The notes: generated by a model from the letters alone, not told the origin. A DNA stretch of 64,000 bases from Marinobacter sp. THAF197a (GCF_009363275.1 NZ_CP045324.1:2108001-2172000); one strand, 5' to 3'; shown: positions 31,205 through 39,885, counted from the first letter of the stretch. Made by a program: numbers and translations.

Positions 31205-32131
31205 CTACTTAGTCGGAATGGAAAAGTCCACTTCATCCATGGACTCTGCAAGAAAGTCCAACAATGCCCGGACCGCAGGTAGCAACCCCCGACGAGAGGG
31301 AAAAACAGCATGAAGGATCCCACCCCTTGGCTGCCAGCCTGGCAACACGTTGACCAGGCGCCCTTCTACGAGGTCTCGCCCGCCGACAATCAGCGGCATG
31401 CGCACCACTCCCAGGCCTTCCAGGGCCGCCTGCCTGAGAGTAAACACGTCATCAGTCACAAGCCTCGGCGAGTGCCGCACCTGGGCGGTGGCGCCGCTGG
31501 GGCCATCGAGGCACCAAATGTGTCGTCCATCGGATTGCTCAAAATCCAGGCTCGGCAGATTTGCCAGCTCATCCGGATTCTCAGGTTTGGTGTAATGATT
31601 GAAGAAGTCCTTGGACGCCATCAAACATTGCGGGCTTTTTGACAGCACCTTCATGGTTAGCCCGCTGTCTTCCAACGGAGGAAATCGGACCCGTAGCGCC
31701 AGGTCCAACCCCTCTTTCAAGACATCCACCCGGCGGCTGGTGGCGTCAATCTCGACTTTCACCTCCGGGTATTTGGCCATGAAGCGCACTAACAGCTGGC
31801 CAACGTGAAAATAGATCAAGCCTGGCGGGCAGCTCATCCGAATTACCCCCCTGGGCTCCGCCCGTGATCGATCTATCACCTCCTGAGCCGCCTCTGCCTC
31901 CACCAACATGGCAACACAGTGACGGTAATACTCCTGCCCCAGCTCTGTGATGGTAAAGCGTCGAGTAGAACGATTGATCAACCGGGTGTCCAGACGGTCT
32001 TCCAGGAACGCGATACGACGGCTCAGTTTGGATTTGGGCACGCCTAGTGCCCTTCCCGCCGGCGCGAAACCACCGTGGTCCACCACCTTGACGAAATAAA
32101 AGAGGTCGTTGAGATCCTGCATATCGGCCAT
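31205..32131 (-). CDS. LysR-family transcriptional regulator
   Basis: A 308-residue regulator. The HTH is DLNDLFYFVKVVDHGGFAPA, then GVPKSKLSRRIAFLEDRL. The effector domain opens GVIRMSCPPGLIYFHVGQLL and includes LDLALRVRFPP. This subgroup typically sits beside pirin and isochorismatase-like genes. It is divergent from the pirin gene at 32247, which with the genes behind it is the likely target. A dyad lies between the two starts. Confidence 0.9.
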   Translation of the reverse strand: MADMQDLNDLFYFVKVVDHGGFAPAGRALGVPKSKLSRRIAFLEDRLDTRLINRSTRRFTITELGQEYYRHCVAMLVEAEAAQEVIDRSRAEPRGVIRMSCPPGLIYFHVGQLLVRFMAKYPEVKVEIDATSRRVDVLKEGLDLALRVRFPPLEDSGLTMKVLSKSPQCLMASKDFFNHYTKPENPDELANLPSLDFEQSDGRHIWCLDGPSGATAQVRHSPRLVTDDVFTLRQAALEGLGVVRMPLIVGGRDLVEGRLVNVLPGWQPRGGILHAVFPSRRGLLPAVRALLDFLAESMDEVDFSIPTK

Positions 32132-32149
32132 CGTCCTGAAATTGGAACG

Positions 32150-32177
32150 GTGAGTATAGATTTTGCCATCTACTCAC
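32150..32177. promoter_or_regulatory. Candidate LysR operator upstream of pirin gene
   Basis: A perfect inverted repeat with 7-base arms, GTGAGTA and TACTCAC, and a 14-base spacer. It sits in the short divergent region, 19 bases from the LysR start and 70 bases before the pirin start. Confidence 0.55.
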
Positions 32178-32246
32178 GCCAACCGTCCAAGCCTATGCTG
32201 GCCTTGTTGGCACTGCAGGCGAAGATTACTTCCAAAAGGGGGCATC

Positions 32247-33122
32247 ATGCTGAAATCAATCCTTTCTACCTACACGGCACCTCGAGGCCATTGGGTCGGT
32301 AACGGATTTCCTGTCCGCTCCCTTTTTTCTTATGACCGCCAAGGCGCAAGCAACATCAGCCCTTTCCTGCTGCTTGATTATGCAGGCCCGGCAGATTTCT
32401 CACCCTCAGATAATCGCCGTGGCGTGGGCCAGCACCCTCACAAGGGTTTTGAGACAGTCACGCTGGTCTATCAGGGCGAGCTTGAGCACCGCGATTCCAC
32501 CGGCAGCGGCGGCCTGATTGGTGCGGGTGACGTGCAGTGGATGACGGCCGGTTCCGGCATTGTGCATGAGGAGTTTCATTCTCCGGCCTTCTCGGAGAGC
32601 GGCGGCACCCTGGAAATGGTTCAGCTCTGGGTAAACCTGCCAGCCAGGCATAAAGAAACGCCTGCGGCCTACCAGACACTGCTAAACGAGGATATTCCCC
32701 GGGTATCGCTGGACAACGTTAATGGTCATCTGCGGGTTATCGCTGGCGACTTTCAGGGCCACCGGGGGCCGGCACACACCTTTTCGCCCATTAATGTCTG
32801 GGATATGGATCTGGAACCCGGCAGCGAGTTGTCTTTACCCGTGCCGGAGGGTGACACCACCCTGCTGGTGGTCCTGAGCGGTACGGTGATGGTAAACGGC
32901 ACCGATGTCATGCGAGAAGCGGAACTGGCGAGCTTTGCGCGCCGGGGAAACGAAATACAACTGGCGACCAACAACTGCTCACGATTGCTCCTTCTCAGCG
33001 GCACGCCCTTAGACGAACCCGTTGTAGGCCACGGTCCATTTGTTATGAACAACGACGAGCAAATCCGACAAGCCATTCTAGACTTTCAGAATGGAGTGTT
33101 CGGCAACCTGAACCGCCAGTAG
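32247..33122 (+). CDS. Pirin family protein
   Basis: A 291-residue double-stranded beta-helix (bicupin) protein. The iron-binding motifs are GQHPHKGFETVTLV (two His), EHRDSTGSGG and GSGIVHEE (His and Glu). In bacteria some pirins oxidise quercetin or modulate enzymes and regulators; the role here is unproven. The start is ATG 32247, with AAAAGGGGG upstream. The gene is followed by a rho-independent terminator and by an isochorismatase-like gene and a second pirin, a recurrent cluster. It is divergent from its presumed LysR regulator. Confidence 0.92.
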   Translation: MLKSILSTYTAPRGHWVGNGFPVRSLFSYDRQGASNISPFLLLDYAGPADFSPSDNRRGVGQHPHKGFETVTLVYQGELEHRDSTGSGGLIGAGDVQWMTAGSGIVHEEFHSPAFSESGGTLEMVQLWVNLPARHKETPAAYQTLLNEDIPRVSLDNVNGHLRVIAGDFQGHRGPAHTFSPINVWDMDLEPGSELSLPVPEGDTTLLVVLSGTVMVNGTDVMREAELASFARRGNEIQLATNNCSRLLLLSGTPLDEPVVGHGPFVMNNDEQIRQAILDFQNGVFGNLNRQ

Positions 33123-33145
33123 CCAATTGGCTCATTGGCTGTGCC

Positions 33146-33167
33146 CCGGCGAATGTCGCCGGTTTTT
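33146..33167 (+). terminator. Rho-independent terminator after first pirin gene
   Basis: A perfect 7-bp stem, CCGGCGA/TCGCCGG, has a 3-base loop and is followed at once by five T. It separates the first pirin gene from the isochorismatase gene, so the latter is likely to have its own promoter or depend on read-through. Confidence 0.82.
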
Positions 33168-33193
33168 GATAAAAAACGAAAAGGAGAACGAAC

Positions 33194-33814
33194 ATGTCTT
33201 TTAAATACAATCGTTTGAACAAGGACGATGTTGCTCTGCTCATGGTAGACCACCAGTCCGGTCTGTTGTCGCTGGTTCGGGATTTCTCGCCAGATGACTT
33301 CAAGAACAATGTGCTGGCGCTGGCGGACATTGCCAAGTTCTTTGATATCCCGACCATCCTGACCACCAGTTTCGAAAACGGGCCCAATGGCCCGCTGGTG
33401 CCGGAATTGAAGGAGATGTTCCCCGATGCGCCGTATTTTGCGCGGCCCGGTCAGATCAACGCCTGGGATAATGAGGACTTCGTGAAGGCGGTAAAAGCCA
33501 CCGGTAAGAAACAGCTGTTGATTGCCGGCGTGGTGACCGATGTGTGTGTTGCTTTCCCCACACTCTCTGCCCTGGAAGAAGGCTACGAAGTGTTTGTGGT
33601 AACCGACGCCTCCGGCACCTTTAACCAGACCACCCGCGATGCTTCATGGAGCCGAATGGAACAGGCCGGCGCACAACTGATGAACTGGTTCAGCGTTGGC
33701 TGCGAACTGCACCGTGACTGGCGCAACGACATCGAAGGTTTTGGCGGCATCCTGGCCAAGCACCTGCCCCATTATGCCAACCTGATGCAAAGCTTCGGCG
33801 CCCAGCAAGGATAA
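33194..33814 (+). CDS. Isochorismatase-family hydrolase (YcaC-like)
   Basis: A 206-residue cytosolic hydrolase. The catalytic triad can be placed at Asp in VALLMVDHQSG, Lys in the KKQLLIAG region and Cys in VVTDVCVAFPTLSALEEGY. The latter, with a cis-peptide before the nucleophile loop, is typical of the YcaC subgroup. Substrates in this family range from isochorismate to nicotinamide and carbamates and cannot be read from the sequence. AAAGGAG precedes ATG 33194. It lies inside the pirin cluster. Confidence 0.9.
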   Translation: MSFKYNRLNKDDVALLMVDHQSGLLSLVRDFSPDDFKNNVLALADIAKFFDIPTILTTSFENGPNGPLVPELKEMFPDAPYFARPGQINAWDNEDFVKAVKATGKKQLLIAGVVTDVCVAFPTLSALEEGYEVFVVTDASGTFNQTTRDASWSRMEQAGAQLMNWFSVGCELHRDWRNDIEGFGGILAKHLPHYANLMQSFGAQQG

Positions 33815-33835
33815 GTAACTGAAATCACAACTTCA

Positions 33836-33856
33836 CCCACAGGGATCGTGGGTTTT
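33836..33856 (+). terminator. Weak hairpin terminator after isochorismatase gene
   Basis: A 5-bp stem, CCCAC/GTGGG, has a 7-base loop and is followed by TTTT. The stem is short, so termination is probably partial. Confidence 0.5.
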
Positions 33857-33909
33857 GGTTGGCCAACCTGATACCGCGAACTTACTGAATCACGCTGCGG
33901 GGTAATCCC

Positions 33910-34482
33910 ATGTCTGACGCCACACCCAACGTGCACTATAGTAGCGGGAGAACAATTTATATTCGGCACTCTGTTAAGGCCGATCAGAGAAACCGCTATG
34001 AAACCTGGCTAAGACAGATCATCAACGCGGCAGCCGAGTTTCCCGGTCATCAAGGCGTGCATATCGTTCGTCCGGCTACCGGGGAACACACTTTTGAAAT
34101 TTCTGTACGATTTTCCAGCCGGTCCGAAGCTGAAGCGTGGTTAGATTCTGATATTCGGAAGGAATTGATCAGCGAGATACGTACTGCGCTCGAATCTCAG
34201 GAGCAGGTTGAGATCAAGACGGGCATCGATTTCTGGTTTACGCCACCAGCATCCGCTGCTCGACAGCCTACACGCTGGAAACAGTGGATGCTGACCACGG
34301 CAGTGATCTGGCCGCTAACCATGGTTGTTCCGGCAGTTTATAGACCGGTATTTGATTCAATACCGGTTCTGGGGACCTGGGGCGTACAACACGGTATCGT
34401 GGCCGCTACCATTGTCGGTCTCGTTGTTTATCTGATTATGCCAAGGCTGGTTCGCCTGCTGGCGGGCTGGTTGTTCCGCTGA
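33910..34482 (+). CDS. ABM-domain protein with C-terminal membrane helices
   Basis: A 190-residue protein. Residues 14-105 look like an antibiotic-biosynthesis-monooxygenase (dimeric alpha/beta-barrel) domain: SVKADQRNRYETWLRQIINA, FPGHQGVHIVRP and FEISVRFSSRSEAEAWLDSD. Residues 124-185 contain two membrane segments, WMLTTAVIWPLTMVVPAVY and VAATIVGLVVYLIMPRLVR. This membrane-anchored ABM architecture is widespread but unstudied. It lies between the isochorismatase and second pirin genes and is probably read with them. An enzymatic or haem/quinone-related role is conceivable but unproven. Confidence 0.8.
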   Translation: MSDATPNVHYSSGRTIYIRHSVKADQRNRYETWLRQIINAAAEFPGHQGVHIVRPATGEHTFEISVRFSSRSEAEAWLDSDIRKELISEIRTALESQEQVEIKTGIDFWFTPPASAARQPTRWKQWMLTTAVIWPLTMVVPAVYRPVFDSIPVLGTWGVQHGIVAATIVGLVVYLIMPRLVRLLAGWLFR

Positions 34483-34516
34483 TCTCCCTCAATACATTTG
34501 TAAACTGGAGCCGATT

Positions 34517-35431
34517 ATGAGCAATCTCTCACCGCAAACCGAATTCGACTGCCCAATCACCAAAGAATGTGGCGCCTTGGTTCAACTCCTTCAACCACGT
34601 GAACGAGACCTCGGCGGCTTTTCAGTGCGGCGGGTTCTTCCGGTGGTGGGCCAAAAGCTGATCGGACCCTGGATTTTCTTTGATCATATGGGGCCTGCAC
34701 ACTTTCCTGCCGGCGACGGCATCAATGTGCGCCCTCACCCGCATATTGGCATTGCTACCGTCACTTACCTGTTTGAGGGCGAAATCCTGCATCGCGATTC
34801 CCTCGGGAGCCTGCAACCCATCCGCCCGGGCGATATTAATCTGATGGTGGCCGGGCACGGTATTGTGCATTCAGAACGGGAACGCCCGGAGATCACGGCA
34901 ACTGACCACACACTCCATGGCTTGCAGCTATGGCTGGCACTGCCTGAGGCGGAAGAAGAAACAGGTCCCGCCTTTTACCACTACCCGGAGAGTACCGTTC
35001 CCTCCGTGTCGGTAGGTGATGTACCTGTCCGTGTAATGATGGGTACCGCCTATGGTGAGACCTCTCCGGTGAAGGTGTTTGCCGACACTCTGTATATAGA
35101 AGCCTGGCTGAAGGCTGGCCAAAAGCTTACCTTGCCAGACGCCCGAGAACGCGGGCTCTATGTGGCGAAAGGTCGACTTCTGGCAGGCGGAACGGAGATT
35201 CCCGAGTTCTCCATGGCGGTTCTGGCAGAGCAGGAAGGCGTCACCGTTGAAGCCCTGGAAGAAACGCGGCTCGCACTAATTGGTGGCGAGCCCCTTGGTA
35301 AACGGTTTATCGAGTGGAACTTCGTTTCCAGTCGTAAGGAGAGAATTGAAGAGGCTAAACGGGATTGGGAAAACGGCCGATTTCCCACCGTTCCGGGGGA
35401 TGAGGACGAGTACATCCCACTTCCGGGTTAG
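34517..35431 (+). CDS. Pirin family protein (second copy)
   Basis: A 304-residue bicupin. Iron-site motifs are NVRPHPHIGIATVTYLFEGE (two His) and GHGIVHSERE (His and Glu), and the pirin signature HRDSLGSLQPIRPGDINLM is present. It differs clearly from the first pirin, so this is not a recent duplication. Pirin C-terminal domain features (KVFADTLYIEAWLKAGQKL) are present. ATG 34517 has CTGGAG upstream. It ends the plus-strand cluster and is convergent with a methyltransferase-like membrane gene. Confidence 0.92.
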   Translation: MSNLSPQTEFDCPITKECGALVQLLQPRERDLGGFSVRRVLPVVGQKLIGPWIFFDHMGPAHFPAGDGINVRPHPHIGIATVTYLFEGEILHRDSLGSLQPIRPGDINLMVAGHGIVHSERERPEITATDHTLHGLQLWLALPEAEEETGPAFYHYPESTVPSVSVGDVPVRVMMGTAYGETSPVKVFADTLYIEAWLKAGQKLTLPDARERGLYVAKGRLLAGGTEIPEFSMAVLAEQEGVTVEALEETRLALIGGEPLGKRFIEWNFVSSRKERIEEAKRDWENGRFPTVPGDEDEYIPLPG

Positions 35432-35440
35432 GAAAATCTG

Positions 35441-35902
35441 TTACAACCAGCGTCGAACTTCCGCCGAATACTGGTTGTATTGCTCTCCGAAGAGTGCCCG
35501 CATATGCCGCTCCTCGGGCTTGATCTGAAAGCGATTCATATAAAACACATAGAGCGGAAGCAACAACGCGGCGAACACACTGCCGAGATAAAGCCACCAA
35601 GCTGCCAGAATCGCCAGAAATCCCACGTACATGGGGTTTCTGGTGTGGCGATAAACACCATTGACCACCAGGCTATTGGTCTGGTGAGGCGTGCGTGGAT
35701 CCACCGTTGTGCCTGCGCGCTTAAACGCGAGAACGCCCAGTAACGCGATGCTTGCACCGGCCATCAAAACAGCGGCGCAAAGAACCAGCCGCCCCGGAAA
35801 GGCGAAGTAACCGGAGGGCAGCACCCGGGAAACGGCCCACATCGCAGCCCCGAAGAGAAGCGTCAGGATAACCGGTGGAACCTTGAGTTCAAGCACATTC
35901 AC
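35441..35902 (-). CDS. Isoprenylcysteine carboxyl methyltransferase-like membrane protein
   Basis: A 153-residue polytopic membrane protein of the PEMT/ICMT-like group. The signature NSLVVNGVYRHTRNPMYVGF (SAM-binding region) and the C-terminal ALFGEQYNQYSAEVRRW, with its Glu and Arg/Trp, match the family. Four hydrophobic segments are visible. Bacterial members are mostly uncharacterised, and some methylate small lipophilic substrates. It precedes nothing obvious; the upstream gene on its strand is mqo, 21 bases away, so the two may be cotranscribed. Confidence 0.87.
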   Translation of the reverse strand: MNVLELKVPPVILTLLFGAAMWAVSRVLPSGYFAFPGRLVLCAAVLMAGASIALLGVLAFKRAGTTVDPRTPHQTNSLVVNGVYRHTRNPMYVGFLAILAAWWLYLGSVFAALLLPLYVFYMNRFQIKPEERHMRALFGEQYNQYSAEVRRWL

Positions 35903-35923
35903 TTGTCATTCCCTTCCACGTTT

Positions 35924-37387
35924 TTAACCGGGCAGTTTTGAAGTAATGCCAAGTGATGTATTGGCAGCATCCCGCACCTCCCGATACCGTTCCGGGTTGT
36001 TGATCAGCGTGTCCAGATTATCTTCCGGAAACATGGCTCTCAGTTTCGCTTTGGCTTCATCGTTTTCAACGATAGCGGGCATTAACTGCTCAAGCGCCCG
36101 CAGCATCGCCTCCGGAGATACCGAAGCCCCCGGAGATGCACCCAGTATGGTGCCGTAGGTTTTATCGGAAGACACGATAATCTCTGTGCCCATCTGCAAG
36201 TCACCGTCCTTGATGATCTGTACCCGCTGCCCCGCCTCTATGGGCTTCCAGTCAAACTTCTGGCTCAGGCCGGGGGCAAACTTGTCGAGGGCCGCCAACA
36301 TACTTTTATCGCCTTTGAAAGTTTCGGAGATCAGATACTTGACCAGCGGGAAATGCTCAAGGGCCACATTCAGCAGTCCCGGAATATCGTGCAGCCGCAT
36401 GGCCCGGAGGTAATCGAATAAGCCTCTGCCCTTTTCCAATACGGGCTTGAACGAAGCGAACGGGCCAAACAGGAGGTAGTGCTGGCCATCAGCCACCCGT
36501 AAATCCAGATGCGGTACCGACATGGGCGGGGCCCCGACCTCCGCTTTGCCATAGGTTTTGGCCCGGTACTGGTCGGCCTGTTCCGGGGTAATCCTGGCCT
36601 GCAGAAAACGCCCGCCCACGGGAAACCCGGTAAACCGGCGAGCGAAAGGTAGATGGCTCTTCTTCAGAATCGGAAAGGCTCCCCCGCCGGCACCCACAAA
36701 CAGAACGTCCGCGCGGTGTTGCACCGGCTCGCCCCGGGTTTGGGTTTCCACCAACCAACTACCTGCCGGGCTGCGATGCACTCGCTTAACATGCACACCG
36801 TATTCGACCTTTACACCCAGCTGATTCACGGCGTATTCCGCCATCAGCTCAGTCAAGGCGCCAAAGTTGACGTCGGTGCCCGTTTCGATAACGGTAGCGG
36901 CCATTTTCTCATCGCGTGCGCGGCCTTCCATGGTGAAGGGAATCCAGCTTTTGATTTCATCAAAGTCTTCGGAGTAACGCATATGCTCAAAGAAATGATG
37001 GGCCGACATTTCTTTGAATCGCAGTTTCAACTCCTCGATGGAGGATTCAGATACGATGGTGCAATGCTTGGTCTGGTTGATAAAGCTGGTTGGCTCTTTA
37101 ATAGCGCCTTTATCAACCAGGTAGGCCCAGAACTGTTTGGCAACGTTAAACTGGGCGTGAATTTTCAGGGCTTTCTCAACGGAAATAACCTCTTCATCCA
37201 CCGGCGTGTAGTTGAGCTCGCAGTTGGCTTCGTGACCAGTGCCGGCATTGTTAAATGCCCAGGAGTTACCCGCCCCTGCGCGGTCCAGGCGTTCCAGAAT
37301 GGTTACGTCCAACTCCGGGGCCAGTTCCTTTGCCAGGATGGCAAACGTCGTTCCCATAATGCCTGCGCCGATGATGGTTACTTTCAT
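35924..37387 (-). CDS. mqo: Malate:quinone oxidoreductase
   Basis: A membrane-associated FAD enzyme that oxidises L-malate to oxaloacetate and reduces quinone, replacing or supplementing NAD-malate dehydrogenase. The 487-residue protein starts MKVTIIGAGIMGTTFAIL (FAD Rossmann motif), followed by ERLDRAGAGNSWAFNNAGTGHEANCELNYTP in two conserved blocks, and later FVGAGGGAFPILKKS, FPVGGRFL and TILGASPGASVSPEAML, all typical of MQO. ATG 37387 starts the FAD motif directly; the longer frame adds 21 atypical residues. It is divergent from yebG across 154 bases that contain the LexA box. Confidence 0.94.
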   Translation of the reverse strand: MKVTIIGAGIMGTTFAILAKELAPELDVTILERLDRAGAGNSWAFNNAGTGHEANCELNYTPVDEEVISVEKALKIHAQFNVAKQFWAYLVDKGAIKEPTSFINQTKHCTIVSESSIEELKLRFKEMSAHHFFEHMRYSEDFDEIKSWIPFTMEGRARDEKMAATVIETGTDVNFGALTELMAEYAVNQLGVKVEYGVHVKRVHRSPAGSWLVETQTRGEPVQHRADVLFVGAGGGAFPILKKSHLPFARRFTGFPVGGRFLQARITPEQADQYRAKTYGKAEVGAPPMSVPHLDLRVADGQHYLLFGPFASFKPVLEKGRGLFDYLRAMRLHDIPGLLNVALEHFPLVKYLISETFKGDKSMLAALDKFAPGLSQKFDWKPIEAGQRVQIIKDGDLQMGTEIIVSSDKTYGTILGASPGASVSPEAMLRALEQLMPAIVENDEAKAKLRAMFPEDNLDTLINNPERYREVRDAANTSLGITSKLPG

Positions 37388-37496
37388 AGAGATAGCCGCC
37401 CGTGTCCGTTTGAGTGTCTTTAACTGAAATATCTTCCCAGAACCTAACATAATTCCAGAGGGCTCGATAACGATATCAGAATAGGCTACTATGGAA

Positions 37497-37512
37497 CTGT
37501 ATATTTATACAG
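37497..37512. promoter_or_regulatory. LexA (SOS) box upstream of yebG-like gene
   Basis: CTGTATATTTATACAG is a textbook LexA site: CTGT, eight A/T bases, then ACAG. It ends 29 bases before the ATG of the YebG-family gene, a position suited to repression. YebG is a known LexA-regulated gene in Escherichia coli. Confidence 0.9.
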
Positions 37513-37541
37513 TCATCCATAAACAGCGAGGAATCTACTTA

Positions 37542-37823
37542 ATGGCTGTTCAATCTTTGTTCTACTCAGACCGCGACGGACTCGAAATGGCACTCAAGAA
37601 TCCCGACTCGATGCTTTTCACTTCCAAAGCCGAAGCTGATGCCCGCGATAAAATGCTGGAGCTGTCGGAGAATATCCAGCTCTGGTTTGAGAAGAAAATC
37701 CCGGATATGCCGGAGCAACTGGCGGAGCAGTGCGCCCTGCTGATTGCTGAGAACAAGGACCTGTTCCAGAAAGCACTGAAGAAGCCAGAGATCCTGGCTG
37801 AAGCTGAGATTCCGGCTGACTAG
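37542..37823 (+). CDS. yebG: YebG family DNA-damage-inducible protein
   Basis: A 93-residue protein. The YebG pattern is clear: MAVQSLFYSDRDG, then FTSKAEADARDKMLELSENI and a C-terminal acidic tail. The function of YebG is not well defined beyond SOS induction; it is thought to bind DNA structures or aid repair. The LexA box directly upstream supports the assignment. I use ATG 37542, after GAGGAA; a longer frame from 37491 would overlap the LexA site. It converges with, and overlaps by 4 bases, the next gene. Confidence 0.9.
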   Translation: MAVQSLFYSDRDGLEMALKNPDSMLFTSKAEADARDKMLELSENIQLWFEKKIPDMPEQLAEQCALLIAENKDLFQKALKKPEILAEAEIPAD

Positions 37824-38521
37824 AAACGAAGGCCCAGGCCAACACTGGCCGGTGTGACAATCCAGTGGTAGGCGACTTCCAACCGCTGCGGACCGATGTT
37901 TACTGTCACTGGTTTGCCGTACCCCGCCATTGAGTCAGGCTGGGTGCGTATAGCGACCTCGTTGACCAACATGCCCACGGCAAAGTTAATGGCACCGTCT
38001 TCCGGGCGGTCATCAATCACGCCAATGGTTAGACCTGCTGCCAGATTCACCGCAAACGGCAGCATTCTGGCATTCAGGCCTTGCCGGCTACGTTCCTGTC
38101 GGGCCAGCTCTACCCTCAGTGCTTCTGCCAGTTTCAAGTGCTCGGCGTCATCAGCGGCTGACGCCGCAGCCGCTCTATACTTTTTTAACGCAGGGCGATG
38201 GGGTTGGGGGGTCAGGTAGAGATTGCCCAGCGCCAATACCGATTTGACGGCAGACACCCGGGCATCAAGCCGGTCATCCGCATCTGATGCATTTCGGGAA
38301 ACCACGCCATAAACCACGGCTGCGCCGCCGTAAATGCCAGCCCAGGTGTTGGTCCATACCCTGTCGTGCTGGGCGGCGTCACGAAACCCGGCTTCCAGCT
38401 GATGAACGCGCGCCTGTTGTGCCGATGTCATGCCATGAGCTGGTGTTAACGAGAGAAACCAGAGAGCGACAACGCCCATAACAATGATCGACTGACTGGC
38501 ACCCTGCAACCGCACTGACAT
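37820..38521 (-). CDS. Hypothetical exported protein
   Basis: A 233-residue protein. A signal peptide is likely (residues about 10-29, IIVMGVVALWFLSLTPAHG). After that come helical, Ala-rich segments, a hydrophobic stretch near AGIYGGAAVVYGVV and another at FAVNLAAGLTIGVIDD, and a C-terminal beta-like tail ending in Phe (ASVGLGLRF), as in some outer-membrane proteins. I recognise no family. It stands alone between yebG and the alcohol dehydrogenase gene with its own GAGAGG ribosome binding site. Confidence 0.75.
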   Translation of the reverse strand: MSVRLQGASQSIIVMGVVALWFLSLTPAHGMTSAQQARVHQLEAGFRDAAQHDRVWTNTWAGIYGGAAVVYGVVSRNASDADDRLDARVSAVKSVLALGNLYLTPQPHRPALKKYRAAAASAADDAEHLKLAEALRVELARQERSRQGLNARMLPFAVNLAAGLTIGVIDDRPEDGAINFAVGMLVNEVAIRTQPDSMAGYGKPVTVNIGPQRLEVAYHWIVTPASVGLGLRF

Positions 38522-38698
38522 GAAGCCCCTCTCATCATAAAGTAAATCGTGTACGTTAATGATTTAACCGCCGGGTAAACGTGAGCCCGGTGGGAAAATA
38601 GCTCTTTTATTGAAATATTTGTTCGTACACTGGTCTGAAAATCGATGGTAACGTAACAACACCCGTAACCCGGAATACCATTTAGCAAGGAGTCTTTA

Positions 38699-39754
38699 AT
38701 GGCCAATACCCGCGCATACGCAGCATCAGGTCCAACGTCGGGCCTGGCGCCCTACTCCTTTGACCGGCGTGAGCTGAGACCAGACGACGTCGCCATTGAA
38801 ATTGATTACTGCGGCGTTTGCCACAGTGACCTGCATACCGTCGAGAACGACTGGGGCGGCTCTCAGTATCCCGTTGTTCCTGGTCACGAGATCATTGGCC
38901 GTGTCACTGCCGTAGGCCGGGATGTTACCCGTTACCAGCCCGGCGATCTGGTCGGCGTAGGCTGTATGGTTGATAGCTGTCGTACATGTTCCGCCTGCGA
39001 TTCCGGGCTGGAACAATACTGTATAGAAGGCTCCACCATGACGTATGGAAGCCTGGATCGCCACGATGGCACCGTCACCCATGGCGGTTATTCCGAGAAC
39101 ATCGTGGTAAGCGATCGTTTCGTGGTACGCGTGCCGGAAAACCTGGACCCGGCCAGCGCTGCACCGCTCCTGTGTGCCGGTATCACCACTTACTCCCCGC
39201 TTAAGCACTTCAAAGTTGGCAAGGGCCATAAAGTGGGCGTTCTTGGTATGGGTGGCCTGGGCCACATGGGTGTGAAGCTGGCCAAGGCCATGGGGGCGGA
39301 AGTCACCATCTTCACCCGTTCAGAAAGCAAAGTGGCGGAGGCGAAGAAGCAGGGTGCTGATCACGTCATCATTTCCACAGACAAGGCCCAGATGAAGGCC
39401 GCTGCGGATTCCTTCGACTTCCTGCTCGACACCATTCCCGTGGCCCACGATCTCAACCCTTACCTGAAGTGCCTGAAATACGATGGCACCCATATTCTGG
39501 TAGGGCTGCTGACGCCTGTGGAGCCCGCACTCCAGGCGGGACTATTGGTAACGAAGAGGCGGGTGGTTGCCGGTTCGCTGATCGGCGGTATGCCGGAAAC
39601 CCAGGAAATGCTGGATTTCTGCGCGGAACACAATATTACCTGTGACGTTGAAATGCTGGACATCCGCAACATCAATGACGCCTACGAGCGACTGAAAAGG
39701 AGCGACGTGAAGTACCGCTTCGTGATCGATATGGACACGCTCAAGCAAGGCTGA
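38699..39754 (+). CDS. Zinc-dependent alcohol/aldehyde dehydrogenase (YahK-like)
   Basis: A 351-residue medium-chain dehydrogenase. Catalytic zinc ligands are in YCGVCHSDLH and PGHEIIG and a later Cys (PLLCAGITTYSPL). Structural zinc Cys lie in CRTCSACDSGLEQYC. The NAD(P) Rossmann motif is GVLGMGGLGHMGVKLAKAMG. The pattern fits the cinnamyl-alcohol-dehydrogenase/YahK branch, which usually reduces broad-range aldehydes with NADPH. AAGGAG precedes ATG 38699. A hairpin at 39770-39801 ends the unit. Confidence 0.93.
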   Translation: MANTRAYAASGPTSGLAPYSFDRRELRPDDVAIEIDYCGVCHSDLHTVENDWGGSQYPVVPGHEIIGRVTAVGRDVTRYQPGDLVGVGCMVDSCRTCSACDSGLEQYCIEGSTMTYGSLDRHDGTVTHGGYSENIVVSDRFVVRVPENLDPASAAPLLCAGITTYSPLKHFKVGKGHKVGVLGMGGLGHMGVKLAKAMGAEVTIFTRSESKVAEAKKQGADHVIISTDKAQMKAAADSFDFLLDTIPVAHDLNPYLKCLKYDGTHILVGLLTPVEPALQAGLLVTKRRVVAGSLIGGMPETQEMLDFCAEHNITCDVEMLDIRNINDAYERLKRSDVKYRFVIDMDTLKQG

Positions 39755-39768
39755 TTGCCACCCGTTAA

Positions 39769-39806
39769 CACCCCGGGCTGGCATTGTGTCGCCCGGGTGG
39801 TCTTTG
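39769..39806 (+). terminator. Hairpin terminator after alcohol dehydrogenase gene
   Basis: Arms ACCCCGGGC and GCCCGGGT pair as an 8-bp GC-rich stem with one bulged C and a 12-base loop, then GGTCTTTG. The T-run is short, so confidence is moderate. Confidence 0.6.
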
Positions 39807-39885
39807 ACAATCCGCTAATAACCATTCCGGTTGCAAAGGGTTAGCATGGGTCTATTGTTATCGTAATCGACCCTGGACACAGCGC

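Noticed and set aside
36653..37423. A 256-codon plus-strand open frame
   Set aside because: Antisense to mqo, with no recognisable family.
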